Origin: JAODBJ01 sp963782465
GTDB lineage: Bacteria; Actinomycetota; Acidimicrobiia; IMCC26256; PALSA-610
DNA length: 64,000 nucleotides
Reading direction: 5' to 3'
NCBI GenBank assembly: GCA_963782465.1
Contig: CAWAJR010000007.1
Coordinates: forward strand, 310,001 to 374,000
Under the pieces are notes generated by a model. The model saw only the letters and a program-made list of their open reading frames with translations, was not told the origin of the DNA and did no database searches. Of the stretch, positions 35,454 to 45,125 are shown piece after piece (position 1 is the first letter of the stretch; each line of letters begins with the position of its first letter). A program made the translations under genes and the position numbers.

Positions 35454-35492
35454 GGAAGCCTCCCGGGAAGCGGTGACGGCACGACCCTACGC

Positions 35493-36713
35493 TCACGGGC
35501 GCGCGTCGAGCTCGACGAAGTCTCGGCTGCCGACGTGCAGGTACCGGTCGGGCGGGCGTTCCATGTCCGCCAGCAGTTTCTTCGCGCTGATGTTCGCCGG
35601 GTTGTCGCCCGTGTAGGTCATGAACGACACCCACTCCGGATTGATGTCGAGTTCCATCGCCCGCACCGCGCCGGCGCGCTGCAGGAGGCCGGCGAGCGTC
35701 TGCACACTCATTCCCGGTCCCCCCACGTACACGAGATCGTGCTTCGCATCGATCCCGATGCCGGAGCGCCACGTGTAGATCTGGTTGCCGAGCGTCGCGC
35801 CCCACGCGGCGCTGTTCCCGTCGGCAAGACCGGGAACCACCTGGCGCCCGTCGACGATGAGGTCGAGGTTCTGGCGGACCGACACGATCTTCGGGCCCAG
35901 CGCGTCGTCGCGCCCCCAACGGCCGATGTCGACCCGCCCGTCGGCGAAGATCACGAGCGACGCCCGACCGTCGACGAGCGGTTGCACGGTCCGCCCTTCC
36001 GTCATGTACCCGCCGCGGCTCGCGTCGAGGCGGAAACCGCTGTTGAACGCGGCGGCGACCCGACCGAAGTCGGTGGTGGCGATCGCGGGGCCGGCCGACC
36101 ACGGGCCTCCTCCCGGGACCGACGTGCCGTTGTGCAACGTCGCGCGCAGCAGCGCCATGTTCATCCACGCCGCGCCGACCACGACGCTCGTGTGCACGGG
36201 GTCGGGCCGCAGGTACGCGAAGCACACGCCCGAGTGCGGCCGGCCCGCCGGTTGCCACACCCCTTCTCCGGGCAGCGGGTTGGCGACGACGGGTTTCACG
36301 TTGGCCGGGCACGGTGGTGGTGGTGCCAGGAGGAGGGTGTTCCGATGCTGCTTCGCACGGCCGTGGCCTCCCGCCTCCGGCGCCGTAGCCGCGCGCCGTG
36401 CGCCGCTCGCCAGCCGCGGGATGCCCCCGCTGGGCTGCCCGCCGACCTTCGGTTGGTGATGGCCGTACCAGTACCGCTCGACGCGGTCGACCGCCCACCC
36501 GAAATGGTGGTCCCGAACCCACTCGGTGGCCTTGGTGCCGAACGGGTCGCCGTTCGACACGAGCGTCGCGCGGGCGAACGACGTCCCCGCGATCGCGACC
36601 GCGACCACCACGATCAGGGCGACGATGGTGCGTTGCAGCCGATGGCGTCGCCGGCGCCGGGCACGGTCGGTTGCGCGCGCCCGGGGTGGCGAGGCGGCGT
36701 CGATTCGGACCAT
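35493..36713 (-). CDS. Phosphodiester glycosidase (NAGPA-like) membrane-anchored protein
   Basis: The 406-residue product has an N-terminal basic stretch and a membrane anchor at about residues 27-48 (RTIVALIVVVAVAIAGTSF), then a proline-rich linker. The NAGPA-type phosphodiester glycosidase domain covers residues about 170-400: AAAFNSGFRLDASRGGYMTEG, SLVIFADGRVDIGRWG, VRQNLDLIVDGRQV and MELDINPEWVSFMTY. This family removes a terminal sugar from phosphodiester-linked glycans and may act on wall polymers outside the cell. It lies between the two FtsX permease genes and may belong to the same envelope function. The start is the GTG/ATG-type codon at 36713; the basic first 25 residues look real. 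Confidence 0.85.
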   Translation of the reverse strand: MVRIDAASPPRARATDRARRRRRHRLQRTIVALIVVVAVAIAGTSFARATLVSNGDPFGTKATEWVRDHHFGWAVDRVERYWYGHHQPKVGGQPSGGIPRLASGARRAATAPEAGGHGRAKQHRNTLLLAPPPPCPANVKPVVANPLPGEGVWQPAGRPHSGVCFAYLRPDPVHTSVVVGAAWMNMALLRATLHNGTSVPGGGPWSAGPAIATTDFGRVAAAFNSGFRLDASRGGYMTEGRTVQPLVDGRASLVIFADGRVDIGRWGRDDALGPKIVSVRQNLDLIVDGRQVVPGLADGNSAAWGATLGNQIYTWRSGIGIDAKHDLVYVGGPGMSVQTLAGLLQRAGAVRAMELDINPEWVSFMTYTGDNPANISAKKLLADMERPPDRYLHVGSRDFVELDARP

Positions 36714-36946
36714 GTCGCGCGGACGATACGGATCGGCGCGTTAAGACTCTTCCGCGATCGGGACAAGAACCGGTCAACGACCCGGCGCGCGTCGCCTGAG
36801 TTCCCGGTGGTGCTAGCCGGAGGGCGAAGCAGGCGCAGGCTCCCTTGGCCGGCCCGCCGGCGCGGGCAAGACTCGACGCGGCGTGCCACGAGTCGCGCCA
36901 GGCGGGCGGGAAGGTGATCGAGGCAACGCACGATCGGGACCCCGGA

Positions 36947-39465
36947 ATGATCCGGCCGCTGGGCCGCGCGACGTGGTACCGCTCCCGGGCGACGTTCCGC
37001 CGCCGCGCCGGCGGTTACCTCGCGCTCGTCGTCCTGATCGGGTCGATCGGGGGCATCGCGATGGGCGCGCTCGCCGCCGCGCGCCGGACGCAGTCGTCGT
37101 TCCCCGCTTACCTGCGCAGCACGAACCCACCCGGGCTGATCGTGTTCCATGACGACAGCGCCGACGACAGCAACGCGACCGATGCTGTGTTCCGCGCCGA
37201 GCTCACCCGCCTCCCTGGCGTCAAGCACGTCGAGAGCGCGACGTTCCCGAGCATGCAGCTGCTGAACGCCGACGGGTCGCTCGCGACGGGGCCGGTCGGC
37301 CGCCGCTTCGACGCCGGTGTGCACGGCATCGCGAGCGTCGACGGGCTCTTCTACGACATGCTCCATCTGACCGTCGTGCAGGGACGGATGGCGAACCCCG
37401 CCAACGCGGGGGAAGTGGTGATGAGCCGGGGTGCGGCCCGCCTGCTGGGGACCCACGTCGGTGATCGTGCCCGCTTCGGCTTCTACACGAACGCCCAGAC
37501 GTTGCTGCCCACCTACGGCACCGGCGGGCAGAAACCGGTACGCAGCATCAGCGCCCGGCTGGTCGGCATCGTCGAGCGGCCCGACGCCGTCGTCCAGGAC
37601 GACTTCGACCGTTCCTCCGACTTCGTCGTGTTCTCACCGGCCCTGACGCGGCCCCTCGGGCAATGTTGCAGCAACGGCGTGTACAGCGGGCTGCAGGTCG
37701 CAGCGGGGCGCGATGTCGCGAGCGTCGAGCGCGCCATCGGCGCGACGAAACCGGTCGGCCCGCAGCACGCGCAGGACACGGTGGTTGCGAAGATGCCGGT
37801 CGTGACCGCGACCGCCGAGCGGGCGATCGAGCCCGAGTCGATCGCGCTCGGTGTGTTCGGTGGGATCGCGGCGCTCGCGGCACTGCTGATCGCGGGCCTG
37901 GCGATCAGCCGTCAGCTCGGGGCCACGCTCGACCAGGTTGCGGTGTTGCGCTCGATGGGTGCCGGGCCGTGGCTGACCTCCACCGACGGGTTGCTCGGCG
38001 TTGCGGGGGCAATCGTCGCCGGTGCGCTGCTGGCCGCCGCCGTGGCGGTCGCCGTCTCACCGCTCGCGCCGATCGGGCCCGTACGCCCGGTGTACCCGTG
38101 GCGTGGCGTCTCGGTCGACGGCGCGGTGATCGGCGGGGGCATGCTCGTGCTGATCCTGGTTTTGGGCGCGATCGCGATCGTGGTCGCGTACCGCGGCGCG
38201 CCGCACCGGGTCGAGCGTCGTTCGAGACTGATCGCGACGCGACGTTCCAACGTTGCGCGCGCGGCCGCGGCGTCGGGTTTTTCGGCGCCCGCGGTGGCCG
38301 GTCTGGGCTTCGCGCTGGAACGGGGACGCGGCCACGACGCGGCGCCGGTGCGGTCGGCCATGTTGGGCGCGGTGCTCGCCGTCGTGGTGGTGGTGACGAC
38401 CCTGACGTTCGGGTCGAGCCTCAACACGCTTGTCGCAAGGCCGGCGCTCTACGGCTGGAACTGGAACTACGAGTTGCTCGGCCAGTACGGCGGGTTCGCC
38501 GACGTTCCCGAACCCAAGGCGCGGCGGTTGCTCGCCCGCGATCCCGACGTTGCCGCGACGGCCGACGTGTCGTTCGATGTCTTCCACATCGACGGGCTCA
38601 CGGTCCCCGTGCTCGGCGCGACGCCGCGCGCGCGTGTGGCCCGCGGGTGCTGTCGGGCCATGCCCTCGATAGCCCGCGCCAGATCGTGTTCGGGCCGACC
38701 ACCCTCGCGCAGTTGCACAAGCACATCGGCGACACGGTGACCGTCGATACGGGCTCGGCATCGGTGCGCCTCGTGATCGTCGGAACGGCGACGTTGCCCG
38801 CGATCGGTGTCGAGTCGAGCCTGCATCTCGAGATGGGCACCGGAGCAGTACTCGCGACATCGCTGATCCCGGCGGCCGATCGCGGGTTCGGTGATCTGCC
38901 GGGGAGCCCCGAGGCGGTGCTGGTCCGGTTCAAACCCGGGACCGACCCGGCCGCGGCTCGCCGCACGCTGCGCCCGATCGTCGCGAAGCTGAACGTCTTG
39001 GGCCACGGCGCGCCGCTGCTCGTTCCGGTGCAACGGCCGGCCGAAATCGTCAACTACCGGGCGATCGCCATCACACCGAGCCTGGTCGGCCTGGGGTTGG
39101 CTGCCGGCGCGGTGGTCGCGTTGGGCCTGACCCTCCTGTCGTCGGTGCGACGACGCCGGCGTGATCTCGCAGTGTTGAAGACGCTCGGCTTCACCCGCCG
39201 GCAACTCGCCGCGACAGTTGCCTGGCAGTCGACGGTTGCCGTCGGTGTCGGCGTGGTCGTCGGGCTGCCGCTCGGTGCCCTGCTCGGCCGCGCCCTCTGG
39301 GACCGATTCGCGGTCCAGTTGCACGTCGTGCCCCTGGCGACGATCCCCGGGTCGGCCATCGCGCTCGTCGCGCTCGGCGCCGTCGTGCTCGCCAATGTCG
39401 TCGCCGCGTTCCCCGGTTACCAGGCGGCGAGCACGAAAACCGCGGTGCTCCTCCATTCGGAGTGA
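36947..39465 (+). pseudogene. FtsX/MacB-like permease (second copy), frame interrupted by a missing base
   Basis: This is a paralogue of the permease at 32404-34935, with the same order of parts: ATWYRSRATFRRR, the AAARRTQSSFPAYL helix end, AERAIEPESIALGVFGGIAAL and WNWNYELLGQYGGF. After LTVPVLGATPRARV the frame is lost; the continuation RVLSGHALDSPRQIVFG, RPAEIVNYRAIAITPSLVGLGLAAG and RRRDLAVLKTLGFTRRQLA reads on to 39465. One more G at 38638-38639 gives VGPRVLSG, matching the paralogue's VGPSRLSG, and a product of about 839 residues. A GTG at 36914 is an alternative start. The two genes probably arose by duplication; no ATPase is adjacent. Confidence 0.86.
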
Positions 39466-39491
39466 ACGGCTCGCCGCTTCGCGTCATCGGT

Positions 39492-41075
39492 TCACGAGAG
39501 TTCCGCGATCACGCCTTCCCACGGGCCGAGGTGGATCGATCCGGTGAACGCCGCGCCGTCGCGCGCCCGGTCGGTGCCGAGCACGATGCGCCCGCCGGCG
39601 ACATCGACCGACGTGCTCCGGTCGGAAAGGTTCAGCGCGACGACGTGACGGTCGCCGCGGCGCCAGGCCCATACGTCTTCGGGGCTCGGCATCGACGCGT
39701 ACGAACCCCGCTCGAGGTCGGGGGTTGATCGACGGAGGGCGATGAGGTCGCGCACGAGAGTGAGGGTCGAGCCCGCGTCGTCGCGCTGTTGCTCGACATT
39801 GCACGCCGCGAGATCGTTCAGCGGGAGCCACGGTGTCGACTCGGGACGGGTGAACCCACCGCCCGGAGTGTTCCGCCACGGCATCGGCGTGCGCATCGGG
39901 TCGCGTCCCTTGTAGTGCGGCCAGTAGCGAACGCCGAGCGGGTCGCGCAGGTCGTCCTTGTCGAGAGGTGTGTCGCCGAGGCCGATCTCGTCACCCTGGT
40001 AGAGCACCGGCGTGCCGCGCAGCCCCAACAGCATCACGAGCGCGGTCCGTGCCCGCGCCGCGTCGTCGTTCGCCCAGCGGGTCGCGAATCGCGACATGTC
40101 GTGGTTCGACCCGGTCCACGCCGGCCACGCCTCGGCCGGGAGCAGCGACTCCATCTCCTCGACGATCTTGCGCATCGGTCTCGCCTCGAACGGCGCCACG
40201 ATGAACGGGAAGTTGAACGCGAGGTGCAGCTCGTTGCCCGCACCGTGGAACGCGACGAGGCGCGCGAGGTCTTCAACCGGCGTCTCGCCGACCAGGACGC
40301 GGCGTGGTTCGTACGCGTCGGCGATCGCTCGCCAGCGCTGCAACACGTCGTGCACTTCGGGCCGGTTCGCGTTGTAGATCGACACCTGCCCGAACAAGCG
40401 CGCTTCGGCCGAGTCGTGCTCGGTCGCGGGAGGGTTGTCGCGCAGGAGCAGGTCCTTGACGATGACGTTGCAGACGTCGATCCGGAAGCCGTCGACGCCG
40501 CGGTCGAACCAGAAGCGCAGGATGCCGTCGAAGGCGTTGCGTACGTCCTCGTTCCACCAGTTCAGGTCGGGTTGGGTCGGCAGGTGGTTGTGGAGGTAGT
40601 ACTGGCCGGTCGCGCCGTCGAGCGTCCACGCCGCGCCACCGAAGCTGCTCACCCAGTTGTTCGGCGGCCCACCGTCGGGTTTCGGATCGGCCCAGACGTA
40701 CCAGTCGCGGTACTGGGCGGCCCGCGAGGAACGTGAGTCGACGAACCACGGGTGCTGGTCGCTCGTATGGTTCGGCACGAGGTCGAGGAGCACCCGGATA
40801 TCGCGGGCATGGGCGGCGCCGATCAGGCGGTCGGCGTCGGCGAGCGTTCCCTGGTCGGACTGGATCGCGCAGTAGTCGGCGACGTCGTAGCCCCAGTCGG
40901 TGTTGGGGGACGCCGTGATGGGGGAGAGCCAGACCGCGTCGACGCCGAGCCACTGCAGATGGTCGAGGCGCTCGACGATCCCGGCGATGTCACCGACGCC
41001 ATCCCCGTCCGAATCGGCGAACGAACGCGGATAGATCTGGTAGATGACGCCGTGTTTCCACCAGTCGGTTGCCAC
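39492..41075 (-). CDS. GH13 alpha-glucosidase/oligo-1,6-glucosidase-like enzyme
   Basis: The 527-residue product is a cytoplasmic GH13 hydrolase with all four conserved regions: DLVPNHTSD (region I, near residue 98), GFRIDVCN with nucleophile Asp (region II, near residue 197), VLVGETPVEDL with acid Glu (region III, near residue 262) and GSNHDMSR (region IV, near residue 326). A QPDLNWWNEDVR motif near residue 168 is typical of alpha-glucosidases that cleave alpha-1,4 or alpha-1,6 di- and oligosaccharides. There is no signal peptide. The start ATG precedes WWKHGVIYQIYPRSFAD directly. It converges with the second FtsX permease. Confidence 0.93.
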   Translation of the reverse strand: MATDWWKHGVIYQIYPRSFADSDGDGVGDIAGIVERLDHLQWLGVDAVWLSPITASPNTDWGYDVADYCAIQSDQGTLADADRLIGAAHARDIRVLLDLVPNHTSDQHPWFVDSRSSRAAQYRDWYVWADPKPDGGPPNNWVSSFGGAAWTLDGATGQYYLHNHLPTQPDLNWWNEDVRNAFDGILRFWFDRGVDGFRIDVCNVIVKDLLLRDNPPATEHDSAEARLFGQVSIYNANRPEVHDVLQRWRAIADAYEPRRVLVGETPVEDLARLVAFHGAGNELHLAFNFPFIVAPFEARPMRKIVEEMESLLPAEAWPAWTGSNHDMSRFATRWANDDAARARTALVMLLGLRGTPVLYQGDEIGLGDTPLDKDDLRDPLGVRYWPHYKGRDPMRTPMPWRNTPGGGFTRPESTPWLPLNDLAACNVEQQRDDAGSTLTLVRDLIALRRSTPDLERGSYASMPSPEDVWAWRRGDRHVVALNLSDRSTSVDVAGGRIVLGTDRARDGAAFTGSIHLGPWEGVIAELS

Positions 41076-41192
41076 CCGCCAACCCTACGGGAGCGCCGAG
41101 GAAGCGGAGGAGGGCGGCGCGGACGCCCACGAGGGCCGGAAGTCCCAAGCTGCGCATCGGGCAAGGAACGAGGCGGCAATGGTCGATCAGAG

Positions 41193-41841
41193 ATGGTGAC
41201 TGCCATACGGACGTCGAAGCCGGTGTGGCGTGGTCGGTTCCACCAGATCGCGTTCTTCGTGTCGATCCCAGCCGGCATCGCGCTCGATCTCGTTGAGCCG
41301 CGGTGCGGCCGCGCACGTCGCGGCGACGATCTTCGCGATCAGTCTCACCGGCCTCTACGGCGTGAGCGCGGCCTACCACCGGGGCCATTGGTCGTCGGCC
41401 AAAGAGCGGCTGATGCGCCACCTCGACCACTCGATGATCTTCGTGTTGATCGCCGGCTCGTACACGCCGCTCGCGCTGCTCGCGTTGCGGCCCGCGTGGG
41501 GGATCTCGATGCTGTCGCTGGCGTGGACGGGCGCGGTGGTCGGCGTGATCATCACGATCCTGCGCCTCGAGAAGTGGCGCAATGTCGGCTTCGTCATGTA
41601 CCTGGTGCTCGGGTGGCTCGCCGTCGTTGCCGCACCCCAGTTGGTGCGTTCCCTCTCGACCGTCGAGTTGGTCCTCCTCGCGACCGGCGGGCTGCTCTAC
41701 ACCGTCGGTGCGGTGATCCTCGCCCGCAACCGGCCCGATCCGCGCCCCCTGGTGTTCGGCTACCACGAGGTCTGGCACACGTTCGTGGTCGGCGCGGGTG
41801 CGTGCCATTTCGCGCTCGTGCTGCTGCTCGTACGCGCCTGA
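41193..41841 (+). pseudogene. Hemolysin III/PAQR family membrane protein, frame interrupted by an extra base
   Basis: The product is a seven-helix YqfA/HlyIII-like protein. The N-terminal part KPVWRGRFHQIAFFVSIPAGIALDLV is in one frame. The rest, TGLYGVSAAYHRGHW, RLMRHLDHSMIFVLIAGSYTPLALLAL and FGYHEVWHTFVVGAGACHF, is in the next frame to 41841. Removing one C from GAGCCGCGG (41295-41302) joins them into 215 residues, the family norm. The conserved Ser-His-His zinc residues (SAAYH and HEVWH) are all present. Hemolysin III proteins are thought to be zinc-dependent membrane amidohydrolases. Probably an intact gene with an assembly indel. Confidence 0.82.
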
Positions 41842-41856
41842 GCGTCTCCCACACCG

Positions 41857-41900
41857 GTTGTGTCGTTTGTACCCCCGCGCGGGAGTACAAACGACACAAC
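41857..41900. terminator. Bidirectional terminator between convergent genes
   Basis: GTTGTGTCGTTTGTAC (41857-41872) and GTACAAACGACACAAC (41885-41900) are perfect 16-base inverted repeats. Inside the loop CCC and GGG can pair further (CCCGCGCGGG). It lies between the hemolysin III stop (41841) and the Gfo/Idh stop (41920), so it can end both transcripts. The arms are AT richer than their surroundings. Confidence 0.8.
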
Positions 41901-41919
41901 CCGGCAGCGGTGGTGACTG

Positions 41920-43011
41920 CTAGCTGAGTGACGTGGGGTCGACGCCGGTGCCGCCGGCCTCGCTGCTCGCGTACGCGGCGAGGGCGAAGCGAAGCACGTC
42001 GACCGCGTCGTCGCCGCTCCAGAGCAGCGGGCCTTCGCCAGTGTGCAACCACCGCAACCAGTGCCGTCCGGAGTCGCGGAAACTGCTGGCCCAGTCGTCG
42101 TCGAGCGCATGGAACGCGCGCATCTCGCCGTCGGCGTACACCTCGAGGCTCGGCTGCTGGATGCCGCGCCCCGTGCAACGGTTCACCCGGGCGTACCCCT
42201 TGCGACCCGTCACTTCCCAGCGCTCGTCGTTCGTGTAATAGTCGGAACGTAGGTACATGTCGAGCGCGAGCGTGATGTCCCATACGCCGCGCACGCCGTT
42301 GTCGTGTTCCCACACGATGGTCGTCGGTGCGTCGATGGTGATGCCCGGCACCACTTCGGTCCCACCCACCCAGGCGCGCACTTCCTTGATCGGCCCGAAG
42401 AGCCAGATCGCGGTGGCGAGCTTGTGCCAGCCGTCGTCGAACACGAGGATGCCACGACCGTGCTGCATCTGCTTGAACTGCCACTCGTAGCTGCTCGCGG
42501 GTACGTCCCACCCGCCGCGGCCGCTCGCGACCATCTTCATGTGGTAGCCGGTCACGTCGCCGATGGCGCCCGATTCCACGGTTGCCTTGAGCTTCCGTAG
42601 CGGCTCGTAGAAGAGATAGTTCTCCATCACGCGCAACACCCGATCGTTGGCCTTGGCCGCGTCGAGCATGCGGTGCGCGCTCGCAAGGTCGTTGCACATC
42701 GGTTTCTGCAGGTTCACGTGCCATCCGTGGCCGAGCAGTTCGATCACCCCGTCGACGTGCAGTGGTATTGGGAGCAACGCCTCCACCGCGTCGATCTCGA
42801 GGCCGGCGGCCGCGAGTTCGTCGACCGACGCGAAGGTGCGCGCGCCGGGCCAGTCGGCCTGCCGTTCGGCCCGGCGTTCCTCGCTCGGATCGACCAGTGC
42901 AACCACTTCGACGTCGGGGTTGTCGCGGTAGGCGCGCACGTTGAGGTCGTAGATACGCCCGAGACCGATGAAGGCGGCCCGGACGGGACGGTCGTAAGGC
43001 GTGAAGGTCAC
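41920..43011 (-). CDS. Gfo/Idh/MocA family oxidoreductase
   Basis: The 363-residue product has an N-terminal Rossmann fold (RAAFIGLGRIYDLNVRAYRD near residue 9, EVVALVDPSEERR near residue 36) and the family's substrate lysine in HVNLQKPMCND near residue 98 (the EKP motif reads QKP). The C-terminal beta sheet domain spans about residues 130-350 (ENYLFYEPLRKLKA, GWDVPASSYEWQ). It uses NAD(P) to oxidise a sugar or cyclitol; the substrate is unknown. The GTG start overlaps the upstream VOC stop (GTGA), so three genes (43753 to 41920) form one tightly coupled operon. Confidence 0.88.
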   Translation of the reverse strand: MTFTPYDRPVRAAFIGLGRIYDLNVRAYRDNPDVEVVALVDPSEERRAERQADWPGARTFASVDELAAAGLEIDAVEALLPIPLHVDGVIELLGHGWHVNLQKPMCNDLASAHRMLDAAKANDRVLRVMENYLFYEPLRKLKATVESGAIGDVTGYHMKMVASGRGGWDVPASSYEWQFKQMQHGRGILVFDDGWHKLATAIWLFGPIKEVRAWVGGTEVVPGITIDAPTTIVWEHDNGVRGVWDITLALDMYLRSDYYTNDERWEVTGRKGYARVNRCTGRGIQQPSLEVYADGEMRAFHALDDDWASSFRDSGRHWLRWLHTGEGPLLWSGDDAVDVLRFALAAYASSEAGGTGVDPTSLS

Positions 43012-43385
43012 GTGCCGCGCGTCTCCTGTTGCAGTTCAATCGTGTTGCCGGCGGGATCGGTGATCCAGATCTGCACTGTGTTCTCGCCTTGCACCGCGCG
43101 GACGTACTCGATCCCCCGCGCGTCGAGTTCCGCGATTGCGGCGTCGAGATCGTCGACCGCGACGCAATAGTGATGGCCGGTCGGGTCGATCCCGCCGCCG
43201 CGAGCGGGTGCCCCGACGAGGTGCAGCTGCAGGTCGCCGACGCGGTGCCAGTGGCCGGGCACGCCGGGGATCTCCGGTCGCGCTTCGTCGTCGAGGCCGA
43301 GGACGTCTCGGTAGAACGCGACCATGTCGTCGAGGGGGGTGTCGTTGCTGTTGATCGACACGTGGTGAAAGCGCGTCACGTTCAC
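43008..43385 (-). CDS. VOC family protein (middle gene of the operon)
   Basis: The 125-residue product is one VOC domain with good metal-site candidates: TRFHHVSINSND (His near residue 7), HWHRVGDLQLHLVG near residue 46, THHYCVAVDDLD-like GHHYCVAVDD near residue 70 and TDPAGNTIELQQ (Glu near residue 117). The layout fits glyoxalase I-like or extradiol-type enzymes. The start is a GTG overlapping the TGA of the upstream VOC gene (GTGA) and the stop overlaps the Gfo/Idh start, a mark of coupled translation. The substrate may be a sugar-derived or aldehyde metabolite handled with Gfo/Idh, but this is inference. Confidence 0.87.
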   Translation of the reverse strand: MNVTRFHHVSINSNDTPLDDMVAFYRDVLGLDDEARPEIPGVPGHWHRVGDLQLHLVGAPARGGGIDPTGHHYCVAVDDLDAAIAELDARGIEYVRAVQGENTVQIWITDPAGNTIELQQETRGT

Positions 43386-43753
43386 GCCAGTTGCTCCATG
43401 AACTCGAGGCGGATGCCGCCGGGTGCGTTGACGAACGCGATGCGCCGTTTCCCGAACGCGCCCTCGACGATCTCGGGGCCCCACACCACGTCGTGGCCGG
43501 CGAGTTCGGCGTCGAGATCGTCGGTGAACAACGCCGGATGCAAGAAGCCCTCGGCGGGAAGGTCGACGCGGTCTTCGTAGATCGCGTGGGTGAAGAGGGT
43601 GATCATCACCGGGCCGAGGTACACGTCGGCCCGTTCGCCGTTGTTCCACTGCATCCGGTCACGTACCGCGGCCCCCGCCCGTTCGTAGAACGCGCATGCC
43701 GCGTCGAGGTCGGCGACTTTCATTGCCAGGTTCGCCATGCCGGTCACCGTCAC
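43382..43753 (-). CDS. VOC family protein (first gene of the operon)
   Basis: The 123-residue product is a second VOC domain: MANLAMKVADLDAACAFYERAGA (residues about 6-28), ERADVYLGPVMITLFTH near residue 40, HPALFTDDLDAEL near residue 72 and APGGIRLEFMEQ near residue 110. The usual first metal histidine is replaced (NLAMKV), so it may be a partner subunit or use another ligand set. With the next gene it could form a heterodimeric VOC enzyme, as two short VOC proteins in tandem sometimes do. It is divergent from the hypothetical gene at 43841. Confidence 0.85.
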   Translation of the reverse strand: MTVTGMANLAMKVADLDAACAFYERAGAAVRDRMQWNNGERADVYLGPVMITLFTHAIYEDRVDLPAEGFLHPALFTDDLDAELAGHDVVWGPEIVEGAFGKRRIAFVNAPGGIRLEFMEQLA

Positions 43754-43840
43754 GTTGCCCTCCGTCCTCGCGGCGACGGACGCTACCCGCGGGCACGTGC
43801 CCGTCCCGGCTGCCGAGATTCTTGACGTACTGTCGAACGG

Positions 43841-44479
43841 ATGGCGGGTGCCGGCGAAACCGATCTCGACCCGGTCTCGGTCGTTGCCGGGGCCGTCGAC
43901 GGGGGAGTGCTGAGCCCTCGCCGCGACGCGGCACCGACCGCCGCGAGCCCGGTTGCGAAACGGCTCCTCATCCGGGCGCAGAAGGGGTACAGCAAGCGTC
44001 GTTTCCAGCGCCTGCAGGCGCTCCTCGACCTCGCGGCCCGCTTCGCGGGTGTGCCCATCGACGACCTCGTCAAGCAGCTCGAATCGTCGGCGGCGCGCGA
44101 GCGGCTGCTGATCGACACGTTGCTCGCGGCACAGGACGAAGGCGACACCACGAAGCTGTTGCTGTTCGCCGAATCGCTCGCGATCACCGCGGCGTCATCG
44201 GGGCGCGACCTCCTGCGTGAACGATTGATCGTCGCCGCGCTCGCCGACCTCGACCGCGAACATCTCGACGTGCTCGCCTCCTACGCCGACGCCGGCGCTG
44301 AACCACGCGAGTCGCGGGGAGACGACATCGAAGAATTCCGCGACGCGCTCGTCGGCGCGCTGCAACACCATGGTTTCGTCACCGCGGGCACGCCGTCGAT
44401 CACGGTGCTCGGGCAGACCGTGATCGACCGGCGGCGCGATCTCGACATGGCACTCGAACGGGCGCAGTCTCCCCGCTAG
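43841..44479 (+). CDS. Helical protein of unknown function
   Basis: The 212-residue product is predicted almost wholly alpha helical, with no membrane segment or signal. Residues about 40-140 are long amphipathic helices (KRLLIRAQKGYSKRRFQRLQALLDLAARF and LLLFAESLAIT segments). The C-terminal half has an acidic patch (RESRGDDIEEFRDAL) and a possible winged-helix-like end, LQHHGFVTAGTP. I do not recognise a family. There is no close upstream gene on its strand; it is divergent from the VOC operon, and about 240 bases follow before the next operon. Confidence 0.75.
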   Translation: MAGAGETDLDPVSVVAGAVDGGVLSPRRDAAPTAASPVAKRLLIRAQKGYSKRRFQRLQALLDLAARFAGVPIDDLVKQLESSAARERLLIDTLLAAQDEGDTTKLLLFAESLAITAASSGRDLLRERLIVAALADLDREHLDVLASYADAGAEPRESRGDDIEEFRDALVGALQHHGFVTAGTPSITVLGQTVIDRRRDLDMALERAQSPR

Positions 44480-44700
44480 CACGACCGCAGGTTTGTGTCT
44501 CGTCGACCTTGGCCCGGTCACGGGTGTCGAGTGCGAACGCTCGACTGGTACCGCATTGGCACCGACCGCTACCGGGTCCCGCTCCGGGATCGCGCATCGT
44601 CGCGCGCTTCGCATGGGTGCACAACCGCCGCCCGACCGCGCCGGTTGCGAAATGCCGGGTCTCGTCCGGTTTTCGTGGCCCGTTCGCGTTCTCACCTGGC

Positions 44701-44729
44701 TTACAACGTGCCTTAAGTGGTGCTTAACG
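44701..44729 (+). promoter_or_regulatory. Candidate promoter of the apbE electron-transfer operon
   Basis: TTACAA (44701-44706), a 17-base spacer and TTAACG (44724-44729) resemble a weak sigma-A promoter, with TTAA-rich sequence that stands out in this GC-rich context. It lies just before the first gene of the operon. CTTAA occurs twice in the spacer region (CCTTAAG and GCTTAAC), which could be a short regulator site. Bases 44480-44700 show nothing else I can support. Confidence 0.35.
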
Positions 44730-44740
44730 CGTCCGAGCCG

Positions 44741-45121
44741 ATGATGCACGGGATGCACCCCACCCACCGGCGAGACGCCGGCCTGCACAAAGTCGCCGTG
44801 TTCACTCGACGCCTGAGCGTCGGTGCGCTCGCGCTCACGGGCATGTTCACGGCATTCGTTGCCCGGGCACAACCGGCAAAGAGCTCGAACAAGGCGTCGA
44901 CGTCGCGTACCGTGCCGCCCGAAACCGCGGCGACGCCGTCGGTGACGCCGGGCACCCTGCCTCCCGACACCTTCCCGCCGACGACCGCGCCGGCGCAGGA
45001 CGACTCGCCGGCGACGCAGGCCGCGCCGGCGACGAACCCGCCGCAACAGCAGGTCCAGCCGCCGGTGCAGGTTCCCGATCCCACCCCACTTCCCCCCGTC
45101 GTCTCCTCGGGGTCTTCCTGA
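44741..45121 (+). CDS. Secreted/membrane-anchored Pro-Thr-rich small protein
   Basis: About 126 residues, with a basic N terminus (HRRDAGLHKVAVFTRR), one hydrophobic segment (LSVGALALTGMFTAFVARA, residues about 30-48) acting as signal or anchor, and a low-complexity tail rich in Pro, Thr, Ala and Gln (PPDTFPPTTAP, PPQQQVQPPVQVP). The tail resembles a wall-spanning stalk. There are no cysteines for heme and no flavinylation motif. The start could be 44717 (GTG), 44741 or 44753; none has a strong ribosome site. It is followed after four bases by apbE, so it is part of that operon. Confidence 0.65.
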   Translation: MMHGMHPTHRRDAGLHKVAVFTRRLSVGALALTGMFTAFVARAQPAKSSNKASTSRTVPPETAATPSVTPGTLPPDTFPPTTAPAQDDSPATQAAPATNPPQQQVQPPVQVPDPTPLPPVVSSGSS

Positions 45122-45125
45122 TCCG

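Noticed and set aside
32712..36917. A 1401-codon plus-strand frame
   Set aside because: It is out of frame with the FtsX permease and then antisense to the VOC and glycosidase genes. Only length from high GC supports it.
44480..44700. Small genes in the region before the apbE operon
   Set aside because: Open frames here are short, without ribosome sites or recognisable motifs.
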